Shown here one piece after another: positions 56,561-64,000 of a stretch of 64,000 bases of DNA. The position numbers and the translations under genes were made by a program. The DNA is from Chrysaora quinquecirrha. Lineage: Eukaryota; Cnidaria; Scyphozoa; Semaeostomeae; Pelagiidae. Location of the stretch: positions 7,000,545-7,064,544 of the forward strand of contig JACTAT010000040.1 of the NCBI GenBank assembly GCA_014526335.1, in the 5' to 3' direction. The notes beneath the pieces were generated by a model. The model was not told where the DNA came from and searched no databases. It was given only the letters and a program-made list of their open reading frames with translations. Every line of letters starts with the position of its first letter. Position 1 is the first letter of the stretch.

Positions 56561-59500
56561 CTACAAGGAATCCGTTGTCATGTCGGGATTCAACTGGAAA
56601 AATGACAAAAAATGGAAAACAATTCACTTTATTTCGCGCAGATAGCTGTGTGGTATGCACATGCGCAGAAGGCAGATCAAAAGGATGCTTTAACGTGAGA
56701 TGTCCTAAACCAAAATGTGATAATTATCGAAGCATTCCTGGAAAATGCTGTAAATATACATGTCCTGATGGTATGATATTTCTGCTTTGATTTTTTTTTC
56801 ACTTGGGTGTCTTCACCTCCACCCCCTACTGAACAATCATTTCTAGCATCCAGGATATCTTGAACTGACTTTAACTAAAATTTGATTTTGACAATGCTAA
56901 CTTTATGTCTATTGATTAGTCATGTGATCCCACAATGCCCATATTTGGAGTTAAGTCGCAGCAAAATACTAATTAAATAATATGTAGCATGCATCATTGA
57001 ACTCGGCTCGTTAAGACCTTATAAACGATGTATAACTTATATACATTATTTGTCTTTTAATGATTTTATAACTTAGACGTCATACATCTTAATGACGTCA
57101 TGAATCCAATGAAAGCTGTTAAGATATTGAAAACCTGCATTTTTCGGATAGAATATGCATCAGGCTACTAAAATAACTATGTAGAATAATGGTGGACAAG
57201 ATTCTTAGAAAGCGAAGACGTTCTCAGTACTGACTCCTTTCTAAGTTTGCATGAATAAGATTGGCGTATGTCAAGGTTTCAAACAACAAATTGCTTTGAA
57301 GAATGTTTTGCCTTTTTGTGGCCTAAAATGTTAGCTTTTCTATTTTTAATTTCTATCACATTGTATCACCACTAGTCTTAGAAACTATCGCTCTTCAGGG
57401 CGATTGTGTATACATACCAGAAATCTGATGAATCCCTCCTCAAAATAACAAAATAGGCTACTTTTAAGACTTGCAAGAAAATGTTTTGAAGCTTTGCAAA
57501 CCCAAACCGCACTTTTAAAAAGGGATGAGTCATTGGTTTCATGGTTTCAAACATTTTGATAACTTATCGGCGAATTTTCCCAAACAAAAACATTCATGAA
57601 CGCAAAAATATCCTTATCTTTGCACATTGATCTGAATGTATTCCCTTACTGATTCATTGCGGTTCAGAAGTTTATCTACAAAAGATATTGAAACATGATA
57701 TGGTCTTTTTTATTTCATGATGGACTTGTTTTTTGTACATTTTTAATCTTGATACGGTGATTTTCGTTGCTTGCGGAAATCTACAACTATCTGTTGTAAA
57801 TTTCTTAATTTTGTTTTATTATGTAATCTCAGCCGAAAAAGGTGATTGGTTGTTGTTCAGTAAGTGATAGCGTTTCTTGGCGTGGTTTTATCATGTGACC
57901 TTAGTCAGCATAGGTTTGGTTTCTTGCCGTGGCTTTATCATGTGACCCTAACCAATAAAGTTGATTGGTTGTCGTGACAGTGCAATGTTTTTTGCCGTGG
58001 TTTGATGGTCCTTGTACCTGAGGAGTTTTCACCTTTTAAGGCCTCCAGATTTTGTGTTCAGCTTTCACAGTTAAATAATTTTTGACAATCTCATGTTTTA
58101 GGAACCCAACTCTGTATCCTTGGAACCTGAATTTTAGTAGCCATTTATCAAGTCAGAAGTTTCTGGACACAAGTCCTAATTCGCTACGGAAACCAAAGGA
58201 AGCAAACATGTGTTGGGGCATTTTAGCTAAATTAACTCTTTTCGGGAACATAGCCTATTGTTTAACATATCATACCCCGAACAGTCGGACTGATTTATAC
58301 CTAGAGAAAGCTTTTCCTCTATTTCACTTAGCTATGTAACTTATTATCAATTGAACTCGTATATATATTTCCATTTTAGCTCTACCGATCTCAGATACAA
58401 AACAACTGGCGGTGATACTGTCATTATCGATCGCTCTCCTAATAATTCTCATTCTAATAATCATTGTATGGAGACGGACGAGAAAGTATAAACGATATTC
58501 AAGTAATATTCGAACGGAATGCACAAGTGCAGATCAAGGTATGTCCTTATTCGTTATTCGTTGACACATATCTGACACTTGGAAAATGTTTTTATATCCT
58601 TATAATTGAGTTCAATCGAGTTGGATTGAATCAGATTCGACCAGGAATGGACTGGATTGGACGTGAATTGATTTGATTTGATTCGATTCGATTCGATTTG
58701 ATTTGATTTGATTTGATTTGATTTGATTTGATTTGATTTGATTTGATTTGAACTGATTTTAACTGATATGCTTGGGCTGGACTGGACTGGACTGGACTGG
58801 ACTGGGCTGGACTGAACTGGACTGGGCTGGGCTTGACTGGACTGAGCTGGACTGGGCTTGACTGTACTGGACGGGACTGGACTGGACTGGGCTTGACTGG
58901 ACTGGACTGGGCTTGACTGGACTGGACTGGACTGGTCTGGACTGGACTGGACTGGACTGGTCTGGACTGGACTGGACTGGACTGGACTGGACTTGGCTGG
59001 ACTGGACTGGCCTGGACTTGGCTAGACTGGACTGGACTGAGCTGGACTAGATTTGATTGGACTGCTTTGCACAGAACTAGACTCCATTATCGGAATGAAG
59101 ATCGTTTAGCCCCCTTTTGAGATTGATGTAGAGATTGTTTAGGCCCTAGGTCCTGTCTAAGACCATTTAGGCTGTATGTATTCTACCAGAGATATAGAGC
59201 TGGCTTAGAGCTGAAGTTTTTCTAGAGATGCAGTTTAAGATATGGGTAGCGTCTTTGGGGTCTGTAAGAGTGTGTAAGAGGTGACATTTACATGCGATAA
59301 GTGAGCTGAAAGTCATCTAGGCCCTGGGTCTTATGTGAGAATTCAAGACAGGGGTCGTGTGCATTTTTCTGGAGAAGGTTAGGTAGTTCAACTTTCATTA
59401 AACAGCCTTTCAGTGGATGGAAAAATATCTGTGTTTTTCGCGAGGGCTCATTTGACTTGTACGTTTGATGAAATGAACAAATAATGGGTGGTCTATTTCA

Positions 59501-60549
59501 TTATTTTGACACAGATATGTTTAGCCAGGCCGTGAGAAGAACGCTTTATTTAGAGATTGTTTGCAGAGCGAAAACTGTTTGATAAAATGAAATACATTTC
59601 TTGGTGAGAAAGCAGCTGTAATGCGTATGAATATTCCCACGAATCACCTCACTTAAGCTGTTTGACCCACAACTGAAACTCTTATACAAATGCCTGGTAT
59701 TAACCATGTGACTTTATCAATGAAATTTTCTGATTACCAGCCCTCGTGGCCATTCTTAATTTACAATTCAAGATCAGAAAAACAACTGAAAATACTAAAA
59801 AACACGTGTAGTTCCGTCGCAGCTTCAAAAGTGGGCTTTGTAAAGATTAAGAGCATTATTTTAGGATTTTTCTTATCGTAACTCAATGGAGTTCTCTTGG
59901 TTTTGTTCTCTCCTTTGTAAACAGTGATTAAACAACATTCATTTCAGCCATTGCTTACTTGGTCTATTTGGATTATTTTGTTCCAAGATTTGCTCTCACT
60001 AAAGCCATCTTAATCCATTTTCGTTGTTCACGTTTTTGACTTTTATACTGTGTACCTCGTTTTGATTATCTTGCCTCTTATTTAGATAATCTGAGCCTCA
60101 TTTATGAGTTGTAAAACTGTCATTTTGTTTGAGGTAGTCATGGTTTCGTTACTGTTTAAATAAGTTTCTTTGGGTCTGCATTCTAACTTCTAACTGGTGT
60201 CAGCTTGGCTTTAGGCTCTTCAAAGCTTACTTGTACCCCTAAAATAAGCTTATCTGTTATTTAGGAATCATTCTGATCATTTCGATGTATCTGTTCTAAA
60301 GACACTTCTTTTCCCTACCCGAATATACTTTAACGAACGGTTTATTCCATTACAGAGGCACTGGATTCTATACCAAATAATCAGAGACAATCTATGAACA
60401 TAACGCCGAGCGGATCAACGCGAACAACGGTACAATTAACGAACCAAGAGCCACCACCTTATGCTCCTCCGAAGAACCCTGACCCAGAGACTATAACGCC
60501 GTGTGAACCACCGCCTCCGTATACACCTCAGGAAATAAGTTACGTGTGA
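56561..60549 (+). CDS. VWC-domain single-pass membrane protein with PPxY motifs (3' three exons)
   Basis: Three exons join in phase 1: 56561-56770, 58380-58538 and 60356-60549 (TGA 60547-60549), coding about 186 residues. The first exon is one von Willebrand factor C domain with all ten cysteines, including CVVCTC and GKCCKYTC. The second encodes a 22-residue membrane span (LAVILSLSIALLIILILIII) followed by basic WRRTRKYKR, giving an extracellular-N, cytoplasmic-C topology. The third ends the cytoplasmic tail with two EPPPY/PPPPY motifs, the known ligand of WW domains (for example NEDD4-type ubiquitin ligases), and terminates in ISYV, which fits a class I PDZ ligand (S-x-V). The 5' exon with a signal peptide is not found, so the model is partial. 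VWC domains often bind BMP/TGF-beta ligands. The overall product is not one I can name. Confidence 0.85.
57841..58010. repeat. Diverged tandem duplication in VWC intron
   Basis: TTGGCGTGGTTTTATCATGTGACC and TTGCCGTGGCTTTATCATGTGACC, each near GTTGATTGGTTG, indicate an old tandem duplication of about 60 bases with a third partial copy. Confidence 0.55.
58672..59050. repeat. Adjacent (GATTT)n and (ACTGG)n pentanucleotide arrays
   Basis: About 16 GATTT/GATTC units (58672-58752) pass into about 55 ACTGG-type units (58767-59050) with GGGCTTG interruptions. They lie in the intron between the membrane-span exon and the cytoplasmic-tail exon of the VWC gene. Confidence 0.92.
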
Positions 60550-61657
60550 CGAAAAAGTTTTCATGCATTGTTTTTGATTGTACGTACCACTGTAAAAATT
60601 GGCCTAATTGTAAAACTGGCCTACGCAGTCGCATTTGGCAATGTTTTTCAACTTGGTGCTGTTTTCGACATCATTTTATGGACCATTGTCTAACGAAACG
60701 CTCGGCTACCATTTTGGAAGTGTATAACAGGATAAAACTTGCTATGAGACGTTACGAGACGTCGAGATTGATTTTACGTCTAAATTGCGAGATATTCACA
60801 GGCTAACGTTTCCGCCGAACTTTTTTGGGAGATGTCGAAACTATTCAACTTGTTCATATACATGGTTCCAATCTTTTGACATTCGGTCTTTTGGAATTAT
60901 TTTAAAAACTTGTACGCTGCTTGTATAACTTGCGAAGAACTCAAATTTTGTATTTCATGGCTCATATTTTGGTCGTCGCCTGGATTTTGTCTTAATAATG
61001 CTTGGATTCGCTTGCTTGTCTCTTAATTTGGTCTTCATTTGCATGTCTGCAAAATTGGTGCTAATTTCCAATTCATAAAACTGGTGAAATGGAGCTTATA
61101 TTTCGTTTGCTTGAAAACCGTTTATGTGAATCCTTGTAATTAATGGTTTCAAACAGAATCTTCATCGCTACATTTGTTGATTTGGAAGCTGAGAAAGCAA
61201 GCAGCGATCATAATAAAAGCTAGTCAATATACGCATCAAAACACGCGTCCCTAGTGACATTACTTGGGGAACTTCTTGGAGAATTATCGATGGTCTTGGA
61301 TATCTGTACTTTTTCTGTTTCCGGGCTGTTTTCGACTCAAGGGCAAACTTGGATGCAGTATTTTTATGGTATATATGGTGAATTAGTTTTGTACCAGTCA
61401 TTATAACATACGGCTAATAATTTTATTGATCTAACGTGAAATTTCAAGTCAGCTGTCTGGCTTCAGCAACCTATCGTTTTATCCAGGCGTCGTTATCTTT
61501 GCTTGTGGAAAGTAAGCCGACTTTAGAAAATAGGCCAAGTTGCCTTTGCTAGTCGAATCCATGCCACGTAATGAGTCTATGGACTTGAACTCGGGCATCG
61601 AAGATAAGCCGATTCGAAATGAGGCCAAGAAAATTTCGGCGAAAAATAAGCTGCGGC
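60550..61657. other. 3' flank of the VWC gene
   Basis: About 1.1 kb without a recognised gene. A possible polyadenylation signal AATAAA lies at 61213-61218. Open frames here show no known domain. Confidence 0.4.
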
Positions 61658-61942
61658 TTAGGCCCTGGTCAAACGATCAAACATTGTTTGCCAAACATTT
61701 GAAATTCGCTAATCAAGCAATTTTTGAACGTTTAGCCAATTCGCAAATCATTGCTTGACAAGCAAAGATAAGCAAAATTTGTTGCGCGTTTTCTTTAGAA
61801 TTTTGGAATTTCTGAAACATTTTTCTTGGCCAAGCAAAGAATGTTTGAAAGGCAATGTTTTGCGATATTGCCAAATAATGAAACATTTTGCATGACAATC
61901 AAATTTCAAATGTTTGACAAACAATGTTTGATCATTTGGCCA
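61658..61942. mobile_element. CAAACATT-family foldback, best full-length copy
   Basis: Left TTAGGCCCTGGTCAAACGATCAAACATTG pairs with right CAATGTTTGATCATTTGGCC. Next inward, GTTTGCCAAACATTTGAAATTCGC pairs with CAAATTTCAAATGTTTGACAAAC, and AAATCATTGCTTGACAAGC pairs with GGCAATGTTTTGCGA. The whole ~285 bp can fold as one long hairpin. No ORF for a transposase. Confidence 0.85.
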
Positions 61943-62659
61943 AGTCGTATTGAAAACGCGGTATAGCTATATAAAACCTCTTGAGAACATTATTAGATAT
62001 TTGGGGCTATCCATAGAACTGCCTCCCCCCGCATAATCTAAATGCAAAATTGATATACAAAATATGCTTTTGGCTAAAACCCTCAACCCAATCTTGCCTT
62101 GCACGACCTAAACTTTCTCATTTTTAAGTTAGTAATAAAGATCCTGAACTTCTTAAGATATTAATTATATTATCTTTCGTTTCTAATCACTAATTAACTA
62201 AAAAGTGTATTTAATTTGAAAGTCTCTGTTTAAGTTATCATACAGTTTAATAAAGTATTTTATTCTGCACTAAATTATAGATTAAACCTTTATAATTTTC
62301 TTTTTTGTATATAAACGTGCGTCAGGTGAACTATATCTTGAAGCTATGGAGAACATTGTTTTGATTTTTCATAAGCGCCCCCCTAGTCTTCTTTCATCCT
62401 TCGCCTGTTTGTACTAGATCCTGCGTCTGTAGAAGGGAAGAAGTGTGAAAACAAAACGATACACCCTTTTAGAAATAGAGCAATCCCTGAATTTCCCCTT
62501 GATTAGAATGATTTTTGTTTTCTTGGTATTATTTATTGCTTTGTTTAGAAGAATTTCTTTTTTGCTGTCTTGTATGATGATTGCCCTGTAGATTTTTTTT
62601 ACTTTTTGACTCGGTAGTTTATGCAGAATGAGGGATGGAAACGAATAAAAGCTCTGCTG

Positions 62660-63188
62660 TTAGGCCCATGCCCAACGATCAAACATTGTTGGTGAAACAT
62701 TTGCGATTTGCTTTACAAGCAATGTTTGACCGTTTGGCAACGTCGCTAAACCTTGCTTGACAAGCAAAAATAATTTGAATTTGTTGCCCGATGCTTTTGA
62801 AATACTTAAAAAACATTTTCTGCTTGTAACAAGCGAAAAATGTTTGACAAGCAATGTTTTTCGAGTACTCAAACGGGACGATATTTTGTTTGACAAGCAA
62901 ATGTCAGGTGTTTGACGAATATTGTTTGATCGTTTGTCCAGGGCCTTGGGCATGATAAGAAAATTTCAAATTTTTGGCAAACAATGTTTGATCGTTGGGC
63001 CACGTCACAACATTTTTCATAAACCTTTTTCTTTCGTCGATCAAAAAATGTTTGAGAACTTTCTAAAACATTGCACATCAATTCTGCTTGTCAAGCAATG
63101 TTTTGCACCGTTAACATTAAAAAAATGCTTGATAAGCAAATTTTCAACTGTTTGGCAAACAATGCTTGATCGTTTGGCCAGGGCCTAA
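62660..63188. mobile_element. Double CAAACATT-family foldback
   Basis: Outer ends TTAGGCCCATGCCCAACGATC (62660) and GATCGTTTGGCCAGGGCCTAA (ending 63188). An internal element end GATCGTTTGTCCAGGGCC lies near 62945, so two elements are arranged head to tail or one inside the other. Inner motifs CAAGCAATGTTTTTCGAG and GGCCACGTCACAACATTTTTC are typical. Confidence 0.8.
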
Positions 63189-63431
63189 CACAGAATTCAT
63201 AAATTACACCAGTTTTACTGAGGTTTATCCTAAACTGTTTCCATCCCTCGTTCTAGCTTACCTGGAAATTTCTTGAATACATTTTCCAGTTCTTGTTGTG
63301 AATTTTCTTTTTTTATTGTGGTGCTTATTTGTACGTAACGCTGAAAGTTCTTGGGAATTTTACTCAGACCAGAGCAGTGTCGACAGAAAGTGAGTCGACA
63401 AGTGAAAAAGTCTTTTGATTGGAAGCCCGCT

Positions 63432-63945
63432 TGGGCCCTGGCCAAACTATCAAACATTGCTCGTCAAACATTTCTTGCTTGCGATAAGCAGAGAATGTTT
63501 TAGAAATACTACTTGCCGAGTAATATTTGGCAGTGTGGCCAAATGGTAAAACATTGTTGGAAAGCAAACCCGAAAGGTTTTACCAACAATGTTTCAGCGT
63601 TTTACCAGAGCCTACTAGTCAAACGTCTGACATTTGGTACCGTTCTACTTGTCAAATAATGTTTTGCGATGTAGCAGGCAAACATTGCTCGTCAAACATT
63701 TCAGATGCTGTAGAAGCAATGTTTGACCGTTTGGCCAATCGCTAAACATTAATTGACAAGCAGAATCGCTTAGCAATGTTTTTGAAAAACTTAAAAAAAT
63801 TTGCTTGTCCCTAAAAAAAAGTTTGACGAACAATGTTTGGAACGTGGCCAAACAGTTAAATAGTTTGTTTAACAAGCAAATTAAGGTTGTTTAACAAGCA
63901 AATACGATTTCTAACGAACAATATTTGATTGTTTGGCCAGAACCT
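63432..63945. mobile_element. Two CAAACATT-family foldbacks at the right edge
   Basis: Starts TGGGCCCTGGCCAAACTATCAAACATTG, has a break near 63600 (GTTTCAGCGTTTTACCAGAGCCTA) where a second copy begins, and ends GATTGTTTGGCCAGAACCTA at 63945. Inner motifs GCAATGTTTGACCGTTTGGCC and CAATGTTTGGAACGTGGCC are visible. Confidence 0.75.
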
Positions 63946-64000
63946 ATGGTATAGTAGGAAATTGGGACTTTCCACACGGAGATTTCCAAGAATTTTCTAG

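Noticed and set aside
61658..63945. CRISPR array or phage-like repeat array
   Set aside because: The repeats are inverted, diverged and not separated by regular unique spacers, and the DNA is clearly eukaryotic.

Overview
The window is animal nuclear DNA. It is AT-rich, the genes are split by GT-AG introns, and much of the non-coding sequence is short inverted-repeat (foldback) elements, tRNA-like SINEs and simple repeats. The protein-level matches (an intron-dense CLUH gene, a Mag-like Ty3/gypsy element, a VWC membrane protein) fit an invertebrate metazoan. A cnidarian such as an anthozoan is my best guess, but nothing in the window proves it.

Layout. 1-4.7 kb: no convincing gene; a diverged minisatellite, a SINE with a long CTTG tail, and unassigned sequence. 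4.7-33.4 kb: one plus-strand gene, the clustered-mitochondria homologue CLUH, in 45 recognisable coding exons. Every junction keeps codon phase except at one missing base in exon 3, and one conserved TPR segment is absent where a (GGTAAT)n-like repeat sits. Its introns hold foldback elements, SINEs, minisatellites and several repeats copied between introns. 33.4-46 kb: intergenic, with a foldback cluster, a (TCATCA)n tract, a SINE split by a small transposon with a perfect 8-bp target duplication, and a decayed LINE 3' end. 46.05-49.56 kb: a very young Ty3/gypsy element with 155/156-bp LTRs differing by one base, CTTTG target duplications, a tRNA-Ser-type primer site, and one intact 1047-residue pol frame but no gag body. 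49.6-56.5 kb: SINE and MITE copies. 56.56-60.55 kb: the last three exons of a plus-strand gene encoding a VWC domain, one membrane span, two PPPY motifs and a C-terminal SYV. 61.6-63.95 kb: a dense array of the CAAACATT foldback family.

The two host genes have no evident functional link. CLUH proteins bind mRNAs for nuclear-encoded mitochondrial proteins in the cytosol; the VWC protein looks like a small surface receptor or adaptor. Most open frames outside these genes are simple-repeat or transposon artefacts. Family assignments are from recognition of conserved motifs, not from database searches.
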